Origin: Pterobdella sp. o SKG-2022
Lineage: Eukaryota > Annelida > Clitellata > Hirudinida > Piscicolidae
NCBI GenBank assembly: GCA_964035795.1
Contig: OZ038321.1
Span: 13,287,288 to 13,351,287, forward strand
DNA: 64,000 nt
Direction of reading: 5' to 3'
This document shows positions 39,401 through 54,400 of the stretch, piece by piece (positions within the stretch are counted from its first letter, which is position 1; each line of letters opens with the position of its first letter). The notes beneath the pieces were generated by a model. That model saw nothing but the letters and a program-made list of their open reading frames with translations. It made no database searches and was not told the DNA's origin. A program made the position numbers and the translations under genes.

Positions 39401-42400
39401 TTAAAGGAAAAGTTGATAGCGAAAACGATTACATTTCCTTTGCTTTCTCGAAGGATGAACAAATGGTAAGGACGGATTGAGTTATTTAATTGCAATAATA
39501 CTACGCTCATTATTGCCTTCGTTAATTCTTTAATATTTTCATAGGGAGACGATAGCGCTTACATTTGTTTTAAAAGCGGAGGCGTGTATCATTTGAAGAG
39601 AGCATATAACAATGGAAAAGCCCCAACTATTTATTCCGAAAATGTGAGTTAATTTGACGAAAAGTAACGTGTTATGTGATTAATTGAATCTTTATATCAT
39701 GCATCTAGTTGGCCACTCAATTGGAATTGCAAGCGAATTACAAAGATGGCGAATTGACTTGTATATTCGAAGTACCCATAAGTAAAGAAAAAGATTGGAC
39801 GAATCCATCATCGGATCAAAATATTTATTATCCTCTCGATCAAAATTTCAATCTTTTGTACGCACAAGGCTCGGTCAATGGCCCAAGTTTGTTTATTTTC
39901 TTGTTTTTGTCTCCGAAAAAAACATCCACGAAACATTCACAACGCTAATAACATCGTCAGATTCAATGGCATACCATAGAAGGAAGTACGCTTCACCCAC
40001 GGCTTTCAACTTTAGACCAACCGTATCTCCAGACGTTAGTACTCAATTGAATAACTACCAAAAATCTTACCGAGTTACACTTTCTTCACCATTACGCTAA
40101 TATTATATCAAAGGTGAAAGAATGGAAGTGTCCCAATGGCGACTGTCACATATGGTGGAACGATATAAGTAATGATAAGTATATCGAATATGGCCTTAAA
40201 GGAAAAGTTGATAGCGAAAACGATTACATTTCCTTTGCTTTCTCGAAGGATGAACAAATGGTAAGGACGGATTGAGTTATTTAATTGCAATAATACTACG
40301 CTCATTATTGCCTTCGTTAATTCTTTAATATTTTCATAGGGAGACGATAGCGCTTACATTTGTTTTAAAAGCGGAGGCGTGTATCATTTGAAGAGAGCAT
40401 ATAACAATGGAAAAGCCCCAACTATTTATTCCGAAAATGTGAGTTAATTTGACGAAAAGTAACGTGTTATGTGATTAATTGAATCTTTATATCATGCATC
40501 TAGTTGGCCACTCAATTGGAATTGCAAGCGAATTACAAAGATGGCGAATTGACTTGTATATTCGAAGTACCCATAAGTAAAGAAAAAGATTGGACGAATC
40601 CATCATCGGATCAAAATATTTATTATCCTCTCGATCAAAATTTCAATCTTTTGTACGCACAAGGCTCGGTCAATGGCCCAAGTTTGTTTATTTTCTTGTT
40701 TTTGCTCCGAAAAAAACATCCACGAAACATTCACAACGCTAATAACATCGTCAGATTCAATGGCATACCATAGAAGGAAGTACGCTTCACCCACGGCTTT
40801 CAACTTTAGACCAACCGTATCTCCAGACGTTAGTACTCAATTGAATAACTACCAAAAATCTTACCGAGGTACACTTTCTTCACCATTACGCTAATATTAT
40901 ATCAAAGGTGAAAGAATGGAAGTGTCCCAATGGCGACTGTCACATATGGTGGAACGATATAAGTAATGATAAGTATATCGAATATGGCCTTAAAGGAAAA
41001 GTTGATAGCGAAAACGATTACATTTCCTTTGCTTTCTCGAAGGATGAACAAATGGTAAGGACGGATTGAGTTATTTAATTGCAATAATACTACGCTCATT
41101 ATTGCCTTCGTTAATTCTTTAATATTTTCATAGGGAGACGATAGCGCTTACATTTGTTTTAAAAGCGGAGGCGTGTATCATTTGAAGAGAGCATATAACA
41201 ATGGAAAAGCCCCAACTATTTATTCCGAAAATGTGAGTTAATTTGACGAAAAGTAACGTGTTATGTGATTAATTGAATCTTTATATCATGCATCTAGTTG
41301 GCCACTCAATTGGAATTGCAAGCGAATTACAAAGATGGCGAATTGACTTGTATATTCGAAGTACCCATAAGTAAAGAAAAAGATTGGACGAATCCATCAT
41401 CGGATCAAAATATTTATTATCCTCTCGATCAAAATTTCAATCTTTTGTACGCACAAGGCTCGGTCAATGGCCCAAGTTTGTTTATTTTCTTGTTTTTGTC
41501 TCCGAAAAAAACATCCACGAAACATTCACAACGCTAATAACATCGTCAGATTCAATGGCATACCATAGAAGGAAGTACGCTTCACCCACGGCTTTCAACT
41601 TTAGACCAACCGTATCTCCAGACGTTAGTACTCAATTGAATAACTACCAAAAATCTTACCGAGGTACACTTTCTTCACCATTACGCTAATATTATATCAA
41701 AGGTGAAAGAATGGAAGTGTCCCAATGGCGACTGTCACATATGGTGGAACGATATAAGTAATGATAAGTATATCGAATATGGCCTTAAAGGAAAAGTTGA
41801 TAGCGAAAACGATTACATTTCCTTTGCTTTCTCGAAGGATGAACAAATGGTAAGGACGGATTGAGTTATTTAATTGCAATAATACTACGCTCATTATTGC
41901 CTTCGTTAATTCTTTAATATTTTCATAGGGAGACGATAGCGCTTACATTTGTTTTAAAAGCGGAGGCGTGTATCATTTGAAGAGAGCATATAACAATGGA
42001 AAAGCCCCAACTATTTATTCCGAAAATGTGAGTTAATTTGACGAAAAGTAACGTGTTATGTGATTAATTGAATCTTTATATCATGCATCTAGTTGGCCAC
42101 TCAATTGGAATTGCAAGCGAATTACAAAGATGGCGAATTGACTTGTATATTCGAAGTACCCATAAGTAAAGAAAAAGATTGGACGAATCCATCATCGGAT
42201 CAAAATATTTATTATCCTCTCGATCAAAATTTCAATCTTTTGTACGCACAAGGCTCGGTCAATGGCCCAAGTTTGTTTATTTTCTTGTTTTTGTCTCCGA
42301 AAAAAACATCCACGAAACATTCACAACGCTAATAACATCGTCAGATTCAATGGCATACCATAGAAGGAAGTACGCTTCACCCACGGCTTTCAACTTTAGA

Positions 42401-45400
42401 CCAACCGTATCTCCAGACGTTAGTACTCAATTGAATAACTACCAAAAATCTTACCGAGGTACACTTTCTTCACCATTACGCTAATATTATATCAAAGGTG
42501 AAAGAATGGAAGTGTCCCAATGGCGACTGTCACATATGGTGGAACGATATAAGTAATGATAAGTATATCGAATATGGCCTTAAAGGAAAAGTTGATAGCG
42601 AAAACGATTACATTTCCTTTGCTTTCTCGAAGGATGAACAAATGGTAAGGACGGATTGAGTTATTTAATTGCAATAATACTACGCTCATTATTGCCTTCG
42701 TTAATTCTTTAATATTTTCATAGGGAGACGATAGCGCTTACATTTGTTTTAAAAGCGGAGGCGTGTATCATTTGAAGAGAGCATATAACAATGGAAAAGC
42801 CCCAACTATTTATTCCGAAAATGTGAGTTAATTTGACGAAAAGTAACGTGTTATGTGATTAATTGAATCTTTATATCATGCATCTAGTTGGCCACTCAAT
42901 TGGAATTGCAAGCGAATTACAAAGATGGCGAATTGACTTGTATATTCGAAGTACCCATAAGTAAAGAAAAAGATTGGACGAATCCATCATCGGATCAAAA
43001 TATTTATTATCCTCTCGATCAAAATTTCAATCTTTTGTACGCACAAGGCTCGGTCAATGGCCCAAGTTTGTTTATTTTCTTGTTTTTGTCTCCGAAAAAA
43101 ACATCCACGAAACATTCACAACGCTAATAACATCGTCAGATTCAATGGCATACCATAGAAGGAAGTACGCTTCACCCACGGCTTTCAACTTTAGACCAAC
43201 CGTATCTCCAGACGTTAGTACTCAATTGAATAACTACCAAAAATCTTACCGAGGTACACTTTCTTCACCATTACGCTAATATTATATCAAAGGTGAAAGA
43301 ATGGAAGTGTCCCAATGGCGACTGTCACATATGGTGGAACGATATAAGTAATGATAAGTATATCGAATATGGCCTTAAAGGAAAAGTTGATAGCGAAAAC
43401 GATTACATTTCCTTTGCTTTCTCGAAGGATGAACAAATGGTAAGGACGGATTGAGTTATTTAATTGCAATAATACTACGCTCATTATTGCCTTCGTTAAT
43501 TCTTTAATATTTTCATAGGGAGACGATAGCGCTTACATTTGTTTTAAAAGCGGAGGCGTGTATCATTTGAAGAGAGCATATAACAATGGAAAAGCCCCAA
43601 CTATTTATTCCGAAAATGTGAGTTAATTTGACGAAAAGTAACGTGTTATGTGATTAATTGAATCTTTATATCATGCATCTAGTTGGCCACTCAATTGGAA
43701 TTGCAAGCGAATTACAAAGATGGCGAATTGACTTGTATATTCGAAGTACCCATAAGTAAAGAAAAAGATTGGACGAATCCATCATCGGATCAAAATATTT
43801 ATTATCCTCTCGATCAAAATTTCAATCTTTTGTACGCACAAGGCTCGGTCAATGGCCCAAGTTTGTTTATTTTCTTGTTTTTGTCTCCGAAAAAAACATC
43901 CACGAAACATTCACAACGCTAATAACATCGTCAGATTCAATGGCATACCATAGAAGGAAGTACGCTTCACCCACGGCTTTCAACTTTAGACCAACCGTAT
44001 CTCCAGACGTTAGTACTCAATTGAATAACTACCAAAAATCTTACCGAGGTACACTTTCTTCACCATTACGCTAATATTATATCAAAGGTGAAAGAATGGA
44101 AGTGTCCCAATGGCGACTGTCACATATGGTGGAACGATATAAGTAATGATAAGTATATCGAATATGGCCTTAAAGGAAAAGTTGATAGCGAAAACGATTA
44201 CATTTCCTTTGCTTTCTCGAAGGATGAACAAATGGTAAGGACGGATTGAGTTATTTAATTGCAATAATACTACGCTCATTATTGCCTTCGTTAATTCTTT
44301 AATATTTTCATAGGGAGACGATAGCGCTTACATTTGTTTTAAAAGCGGAGGCGTGTATCATTTGAAGAGAGCATATAACAATGGAAAAGCCCCAACTATT
44401 TATTCCGAAAATGTGAGTTAATTTGACGAAAAGTAACGTGTTATGTGATTAATTGAATCTTTATATCATGCATCTAGTTGGCCACTCAATTGGAATTGCA
44501 AGCGAATTACAAAGATGGCGAATTGACTTGTATATTCGAAGTACCCATAAGTAAAGAAAAAGATTGGACGAATCCATCATCGGATCAAAATATTTATTAT
44601 CCTCTCGATCAAAATTTCAATCTTTTGTACGCACAAGGCTCGGTCAATGGCCCAAGTTTGTTTATTTTCTTGTTTTTGTCTCCGAAAAAAACATCCACGA
44701 AACATTCACAACGCTAATAACATCGTCAGATTCAATGGCATACCATAGAAGGAAGTACGCTTCACCCACGGCTTTCAACTTTAGACCAACCGTATCTCCA
44801 GACGTTAGTACTCAATTGAATAACTACCAAAAATCTTACCGAGGTACACTTTCTTCACCATTACGCTAATATTATATCAAAGGTGAAAGAATGGAAGTGT
44901 CCCAATGGCGACTGTCACATATGGTGGAACGATATAAGTAATGATAAGTATATCGAATATGGCCTTAAAGGAAAAGTTGATAGCGAAAACGATTACATTT
45001 CCTTTGCTTTCTCGAAGGATGAACAAATGGTAAGGACGGATTGAGTTATTTAATTGCAATAATACTACGCTCATTATTGCCTTCGTTAATTCTTTAATAT
45101 TTTCATAGGGAGACGATAGCGCTTACATTTGTTTTAAAAGCGGAGGCGTGTATCATTTGAAGAGAGCATATAACAATGGAAAAGCCCCAACTATTTATTC
45201 CGAAAATGTGAGTTAATTTGACGAAAAGTAACGTGTTATGTGATTAATTGAATCTTTATATCATGCATCTAGTTGGCCACTCAATTGGAATTGCAAGCGA
45301 ATTACAAAGATGGCGAATTGACTTGTATATTCGAAGTACCCATAAGTAAAGAAAAAGATTGGACGAATCCATCATCGGATCAAAATATTTATTATCCTCT

Positions 45401-48400
45401 CGATCAAAATTTCAATCTTTTGTACGCACAAGGCTCGGTCAATGGCCCAAGTTTGTTTATTTTCTTGTTTTTGTCTCCGAAAAAAACATCCACGAAACAT
45501 TCACAACGCTAATAACATCGTCAGATTCAATGGCATACCATAGAAGGAAGTACGCTTCACCCACGGCTTTCAACTTTAGACCAACCGTATCTCCAGACGT
45601 TAGTACTCAATTGAATAACTACCAAAAATCTTACCGAGGTACACTTTCTTCACCATTACGCTAATATTATATCAAAGGTGAAAGAATGGAAGTGTCCCAA
45701 TGGCGACTGTCACATATGGTGGAACGATATAAGTAATGATAAGTATATCGAATATGGCCTTAAAGGAAAAGTTGATAGCGAAAACGATTACATTTCCTTT
45801 GCTTTCTCGAAGGATGAACAAATGGTAAGGACGGATTGAGTTATTTAATTGCAATAATACTACGCTCATTATTGCCTTCGTTAATTCTTTAATATTTTCA
45901 TAGGGAGACGATAGCGCTTACATTTGTTTTAAAAGCGGAGGCGTGTATCATTTGAAGAGAGCATATAACAATGGAAAAGCCCCAACTATTTATTCCGAAA
46001 ATGTGAGTTAATTTGACGAAAAGTAACGTGTTATGTGATTAATTGAATCTTTATATCATGCATCTAGTTGGCCACTCAATTGGAATTGCAAGCGAATTAC
46101 AAAGATGGCGAATTGACTTGTATATTCGAAGTACCCATAAGTAAAGAAAAAGATTGGACGAATCCATCATCGGATCAAAATATTTATTATCCTCTCGATC
46201 AAAATTTCAATCTTTTGTACGCACAAGGCTCGGTCAATGGCCCAAGTTTGTTTATTTTCTTGTTTTTGTCTCCGAAAAAAACATCCACGAAACATTCACA
46301 ACGCTAATAACATCGTCAGATTCAATGGCATACCATAGAAGGAAGTACGCTTCACCCACGGCTTTCAACTTTAGACCAACCGTATCTCCAGACGTTAGTA
46401 CTCAATTGAATAACTACCAAAAATCTTACCGAGGTACACTTTCTTCACCATTACGCTAATATTATATCAAAGGTGAAAGAATGGAAGTGTCCCAATGGCG
46501 ACTGTCACATATGGTGGAACGATATAAGTAATGATAAGTATATCGAATATGGCCTTAAAGGAAAAGTTGATAGCGAAAACGATTACATTTCCTTTGCTTT
46601 CTCGAAGGATGAACAAATGGTAAGGACGGATTGAGTTATTTAATTGCAATAATACTACGCTCATTATTGCCTTCGTTAATTCTTTAATATTTTCATAGGG
46701 AGACGATAGCGCTTACATTTGTTTTAAAAGCGGAGGCGTGTATCATTTGAAGAGAGCATATAACAATGGAAAAGCCCCAACTATTTATTCCGAAAATGTG
46801 AGTTAATTTGACGAAAAGTAACGTGTTATGTGATTAATTGAATCTTTATATCATGCATCTAGTTGGCCACTCAATTGGAATTGCAAGCGAATTACAAAGA
46901 TGGCGAATTGACTTGTATATTCGAAGTACCCATAAGTAAAGAAAAAGATTGGACGAATCCATCATCGGATCAAAATATTTATTATCCTCTCGATCAAAAT
47001 TTCAATCTTTTGTACGCACAAGGCTCGGTCAATGGCCCAAGTTTGTTTATTTTCTTGTTTTTGTCTCCGAAAAAAACATCCACGAAACATTCACAACGCT
47101 AATAACATCGTCAGATTCAATGGCATACCATAGAAGGAAGTACGCTTCACCCACGGCTTTCAACTTTAGACCAACCGTATCTCCAGACGTTAGTACTCAA
47201 TTGAATAACTACCAAAAATCTTACCGAGTTACACTTTCTTCACCATTACGCTAATATTATATCAAAGGTGAAAGAATGGAAGTGTCCCAATGGCGACTGT
47301 CACATATGGTGGAACGATATAAGTAATGATAAGTATATCGAATATGGCCTTAAAGGAAAAGTTGATAGCGAAAACGATTACATTTCCTTTGCTTTCTCGA
47401 AGGATGAACAAATGGTAAGGACGGATTGAGTTATTTAATTGCAATAATACTACGCTCATTATTGCCTTCGTTAATTCTTTAATATTTTCATAGGGAGACG
47501 ATAGCGCTTACATTTGTTTTAAAAGCGGAGGCGTGTATCATTTGAAGAGAGCATATAACAATGGAAAAGCCCCAACTATTTATTCCGAAAATGTGAGTTA
47601 ATTTGACGAAAAGTAACGTGTTATGTGATTAATTGAATCTTTATATCATGCATCTAGTTGGCCACTCAATTGGAATTGCAAGCGAATTACAAAGATGGCG
47701 AATTGACTTGTATATTCGAAGTACCCATAAGTAAAGAAAAAGATTGGACGAATCCATCATCGGATCAAAATATTTATTATCCTCTCGATCAAAATTTCAA
47801 TCTTTTGTACGCACAAGGCTCGGTCAATGGCCCAAGTTTGTTTATTTTCTTGTTTTTGTCTCCGAAAAAAACATCCACGAAACATTCACAACGCTAATAA
47901 CATCGTCAGATTCAATGGCATACCATAGAAGGAAGTACGCTTCTCCCACGGCTTTCAACTTTAGACCAACCGTATCTCCAGACGTTAGTACTCAATTGAA
48001 TAACTACCAAAAATCTTACCGAGTTACACTTTCTTCACCATTACGCTAATATTATATCAAAGGTGAAAGAATGGAAGTGTCCCAATGGCGACTGTCACAT
48101 ATGGTGGAACGATATAAGTAATGATAAGTATATCGAATATGGCCTTAAAGGAAAAGTTGATAGCGAAAACGATTACATTTCCTTTGCTTTCTCGAAGGAT
48201 GAACAAATGGTAAGGACGGATTGAGTTATTTAATTGCAATAATACTACGCTCATTATTGCCTTCGTTAATTCTTTAATATTTTCATAGGGAGACGATAGC
48301 GCTTACATTTGTTTTAAAAGCGGAGGCGTGTATCATTTGAAGAGAGCATATAACAATGGAAAAGCCCCAACTATTTATTCCGAAAATGTGAGTTAATTTG

Positions 48401-51400
48401 ACGAAAAGTAACGTGTTATGTGATTAATTGAATCTTTATATCATGCATCTAGTTGGCCACTCAATTGGAATTGCAAGCGAATTACAAAGATGGCGAATTG
48501 ACTTGTATATTCGAAGTACCCATAAGTAAAGAAAAAGATTGGACGAATCCATCATCGGATCAAAATATTTATTATCCTCTCGATCAAAATTTCAATCTTT
48601 TGTACGCACAAGGCTCGGTCAATGGCCCAAGTTTGTTTATTTTCTTGTTTTTGTCTCCGAAAAAAACATCCACGAAACATTCACAACGCTAATAACATCG
48701 TCAGATTCAATGGCATACCATAGAAGGAAGTACGCTTCACCCACGGCTTTCAACTTTAGACCAACCGTATCTCCAGACGTTAGTACTCAATTGAATAACT
48801 ACCAAAAATCTTACCGAGGTACACTTTCTTCACCATTACGCTAATATTATATCAAAGGTGAAAGAATGGAAGTGTCCCAATGGCGACTGTCACATATGGT
48901 GGAACGATATAAGTAATGATAAGTATATCGAATATGGCCTTAAAGGAAAAGTTGATAGCGAAAACGATTACATTTCCTTTGCTTTCTCGAAGGATGAACA
49001 AATGGTAAGGACGGATTGAGTTATTTAATTACAATAATACTACGCTCATTATTGCCTTCGTTAATTCTTTAATATTTTCATAGGGAGACGATAGCGCTTA
49101 CATTTGTTTTAAAAGCGGAGGCGTGTATCATTTGAGGAGAGCATATAACAATGGAAAAGCCCCAACTATTTATTCCGAAAATGTGAGTTAATTTGACGAA
49201 AAGTAACGTGTTATGTGATTAATTGAATCTTTATATCATGCATCTAGTTGGCCACTCAATTGGAATTGCAAGCGAATTACAAAGATGGCGAATTGACTTG
49301 TATATTCGAAGTACCCATAAGTAAAGAAAAAGATTGGACGAATCCATCATCGGATCAAAATATTTATTATCCTCTCGATCAAAATTTCAATCTTTTGTAC
49401 GCACAAGGCTCGGTCAATGGCCCAAGTTTGTTTATTTTCTTGTTTTTGTCTCCGAAAAAAACATCCACGAAACATTCACAACGCTAATAACATCGTCAGA
49501 TTCAATGGCATACCATAGAAGGAAGTACGCTTCACCCACGGCTTTCAACTTTAGACCAACCGTATCTCCAGACGTTAGTACTCAATTGAATAACTACCAA
49601 AAATCTTACCGAGGTACACTTTCTTCACCATTACGCTAATATTATATCAAAGGTGAAAGAATGGAAGTGTCCCAATGGCGACTGTCACATATGGTGGAAC
49701 GATATAAGTAATGATAAGTATATCGAATATGGCCTTAAAGGAAAAGTTGATAGCGAAAACGATTACATTTCCTTTGCTTTCTCGAAGGATGAACAAATGG
49801 TAAGGACGGATTGAGTTATTTAATTGCAATAATACTACGCTCATTATTGCCTTCGTTAATTCTTTAATATTTTCATAGGGAGACGATAGCGCTTACATTT
49901 GTTTTAAAAGCGGAGGCGTGTATCATTTGAAGAGAGCATATAACAATGGAAAAGCCCCAACTATTTATTCCGAAAATGTGAGTTAATTTGACGAAAAGTA
50001 ACGTGTTATGTGATTAATTGAATCTTTATATCATGCATCTAGTTGGCCACTCAATTGGAATTGCAAGCGAATTACAAAGATGGCGAATTGACTTGTATAT
50101 TCGAAGTACCCATAAGTAAAGAAAAAGATTGGACGAATCCATCATCGGATCAAAATATTTATTATCCTCTCGATCAAAATTTCAATCTTTTGTACGCACA
50201 AGGCTCGGTCAATGGCCCAAGTTTGTTTATTTTCTTGTTTTTGTCTCCGAAAAAAACATCCACGAAACATTCACAACGCTAATAACATCGTCAGATTCAA
50301 TGGCATACCATAGAAGGAAGTACGCTTCACCCACGGCTTTCAACTTTAGACCAACCGTATCTCCAGACGTTAGTACTCAATTGAATAACTACCAAAAATC
50401 TTACCGAGGTACACTTTCTTCACCATTACGCTAATATTATATCAAAGGTGAAAGAATGGAAGTGTCCCAATGGCGACTGTCACATATGGTGGAACGATAT
50501 AAGTAATGATAAGTATATCGAATATGGCCTTAAAGGAAAAGTTGATAGCGAAAACGATTACATTTCCTTTGCTTTCTCGAAGGATGAACAAATGGTAAGG
50601 ACGGATTGAGTTATTTAATTGCAATAATACTACGCTCATTATTGCCTTCGTTAATTCTTTAATATTTTCATAGGGAGACGATAGCGCTTACATTTGTTTT
50701 AAAAGCGGAGGCGTGTATCATTTGAAGAGAGCATATAACAATGGAAAAGCCCCAACTATTTATTCCGAAAATGTGAGTTAATTTGACGAAAAGTAACGTG
50801 TTATGTGATTAATTGAATCTTTATATCATGCATCTAGTTGGCCACTCAATTGGAATTGCAAGCGAATTACAAAGATGGCGAATTGACTTGTATATTCGAA
50901 GTACCCATAAGTAAAGAAAAAGATTGGACGAATCCATCATCGGATCAAAATATTTATTATCCTCTCGATCAAAATTTCAATCTTTTGTACGCACAAGGCT
51001 CGGTCAATGGCCCAAGTTTGTTTATTTTCTTGTTTTTGTCTCCGAAAAAAACATCCACGAAACATTCACAACGCTAATAACATCGTCAGATTCAATGGCA
51101 TACCATAGAAGGAAGTACGCTTCTCCCACGGCTTTCAACTTTAGACCAACCGTATCTCCAGACGTTAGTACTCAATTGAATAACTACCAAAAATCTTACC
51201 GAGTTACACTTTCTTCACCATTACGCTAATATTATATCAAAGGTGAAAGAATGGAAGTGTCCCAATGGCGACTGTCACATATGGTGGAACGATATAAGTA
51301 ATGATAAGTATATCGAATATGGCCTTAAAGGAAAAGTTGATAGCGAAAACGATTACATTTCCTTTGCTTTCTCGAAGGATGAACAAATGGTAAGGACGGA

Positions 51401-54400
51401 TTGAGTTATTTAATTGCAATAATACTACGCTCATTATTGCCTTCGTTAATTCTTTAATATTTTCATAGGGAGACGATAGCGCTTACATTTGTTTTAAAAG
51501 CGGAGGCGTGTATCATTTGAAGAGAGCATATAACAATGGAAAAGCCCCAACTATTTATTCCGAAAATGTGAGTTAATTTGACGAAAAGTAACGTGTTATG
51601 TGATTAATTGAATCTTTATATCATGCATCTAGTTGGCCACTCAATTGGAATTGCAAGCGAATTACAAAGATGGCGAATTGACTTGTATATTCGAAGTACC
51701 CATAAGTAAAGAAAAAGATTGGACGAATCCATCATCGGATCAAAATATTTATTATCCTCTCGATCAAAATTTCAATCTTTTGTACGCACAAGGCTCGGTC
51801 AATGGCCCAAGTTTGTTTATTTTCTTGTTTTTGTCTCCGAAAAAAACATCCACGAAACATTCACAACGCTAATAACATCGTCAGATTCAATGGCATACCA
51901 TAGAAGGAAGTACGCTTCACCCACGGCTTTCAACTTTAGACCAACCGTATCTCCAGACGTTAGTACTCAATTGAATAACTACCAAAAATCTTACCGAGGT
52001 ACACTTTCTTCACCATTACGCTAATATTATATCAAAGGTGAAAGAATGGAAGTGTCCCAATGGCGACTGTCACATATGGTGGAACGATATAAGTAATGAT
52101 AAGTATATCGAATATGGCCTTAAAGGAAAAGTTGATAGCGAAAACGATTACATTTCCTTTGCTTTCTCGAAGGATGAACAAATGGTAAGGACGGATTGAG
52201 TTATTTAATTGCAATAATACTACGCTCATTATTGCCTTCGTTAATTCTTTAATATTTTCATAGGGAGACGATAGCGCTTACATTTGTTTTAAAAGCGGAG
52301 GCGTGTATCATTTGAAGAGAGCATATAACAATGGAAAAGCCCCAACTATTTATTCCGAAAATGTGAGTTAATTTGACGAAAAGTAACGTGTTATGTGATT
52401 AATTGAATCTTTATATCATGCATCTAGTTGGCCACTCAATTGGAATTGCAAGCGAATTACAAAGATGGCGAATTGACTTGTATATTCGAAGTACCCATAA
52501 GTAAAGAAAAAGATTGGACGAATCCATCATCGGATCAAAATATTTATTATCCTCTCGATCAAAATTTCAATCTTTTGTACGCACAAGGCTCGGTCAATGG
52601 CCCAAGTTTGTTTATTTTCTTGTTTTTGTCTCCGAAAAAAACATCCACGAAACATTCACAACGCTAATAACATCGTCAGATTCAATGGCATACCATAGAA
52701 GGAAGTACGCTTCACCCACGGCTTTCAACTTTAGACCAACCGTATCTCCAGACGTTAGTACTCAATTGAATAACTACCAAAAATCTTACCGAGGTACACT
52801 TTCTTCACCATTACGCTAATATTATATCAAAGGTGAAAGAATGGAAGTGTCCCAATGGCGACTGTCACATATGGTGGAACGATATAAGTAATGATAAGTA
52901 TATCGAATATGGCCTTAAAGGAAAAGTTGATAACGAAAACGATTACATTTCCTTTGCTTTCTCGAAGGATGAACAAATGGTAAGGACGGATTGAGTTATT
53001 TAATTACAATAAGACTACACTCATTATTGCCTTCGTTAATTCTTTAATATTTTCATAGGGAGACGATAGCGCTTACATTTGTTTTAAAAGCGGAGGCGTG
53101 TATCATTTGAAGAGAGCATATAACAATGGAAAAGCCCCAACTATTTATTCCGAAAATGTGAGTTAATTTGACGAAAAGTAACGTGTTATGTGATTAATTG
53201 AATCTTTATATCATGCATCTAGTTGGCCACTCAATTGGAATTGCAAGCGAATTACAAAGATGGCGAATTGACTTGTATATTCGAAGTACCCATAAGTAAA
53301 GAAAAAGATTGGACGAATCCATCATCGGATCAAAATATTTATTATCCTCTCGATCAAAATTTCAATCTTTTGTACGCACAAGGCTCGGTCAATGGCCCAA
53401 GTTTGTTTATTTTCTTGTTTTTGTCTCCGAAAAAAACATCCACGAAACATTCACAACGCTAATAACATCGTCAGATTCAATGGCATACCATAGAAGGAAG
53501 TACGCTTCACCCACGGCTTTCAACTTTAGACCAACCGTATCTCCAGACGTTAGTACTCAATTGAATAACTACCAAAAATCTTACCGAGGTACACTTTCTT
53601 CACCATTACGCTAATATTATATCAAAGGTGAAAGAATGGAAGTGTCCCAATGGCGACTGTCACATATGGTGGAACGATATAAGTAATGATAAGTATATCG
53701 AATATGGCCTTAAAGGAAAAGTTGATAGCGAAAACGATTACATTTCCTTTGCTTTCTCGAAGGATGAACAAATGGTAAGGACGGATTGAGTTATTTAATT
53801 GCAATAATACTACGCTCATTATTGCCTTCGTTAATTCTTTAATATTTTCATAGGGAGACGATAGCGCTTACATTTGTTTTAAAAGCGGAGGCGTGTATCA
53901 TTTGAAGAGAGCATATAACAATGGAAAAGCCCCAACTATTTATTCCGAAAATGTGAGTTAATTTGACGAAAAGTAACGTGTTATGTGATTAATTGAATCT
54001 TTATATCATGCATCTAGTTGGCCACTCAATTGGAATTGCAAGCGAATTACAAAGATGGCGAATTGACTTGTATATTCGAAGTACCCATAAGTAAAGAAAA
54101 AGATTGGACGAATCCATCATCGGATCAAAATATTTATTATCCTCTCGATCAAAATTTCAATCTTTTGTACGCACAAGGCTCGGTCAATGGCCCAAGTTTG
54201 TTTATTTTCTTGTTTTTGTCTCCGAAAAAAACATCCACGAAACATTCACAACGCTAATAACATCGTCAGATTCAATGGCATACCATAGAAGGAAGTACGC
54301 TTCACCCACGGCTTTCAACTTTAGACCAACCGTATCTCCAGACGTTAGTACTCAATTGAATAACTACCAAAAATCTTACCGAGGTACACTTTCTTCACCA

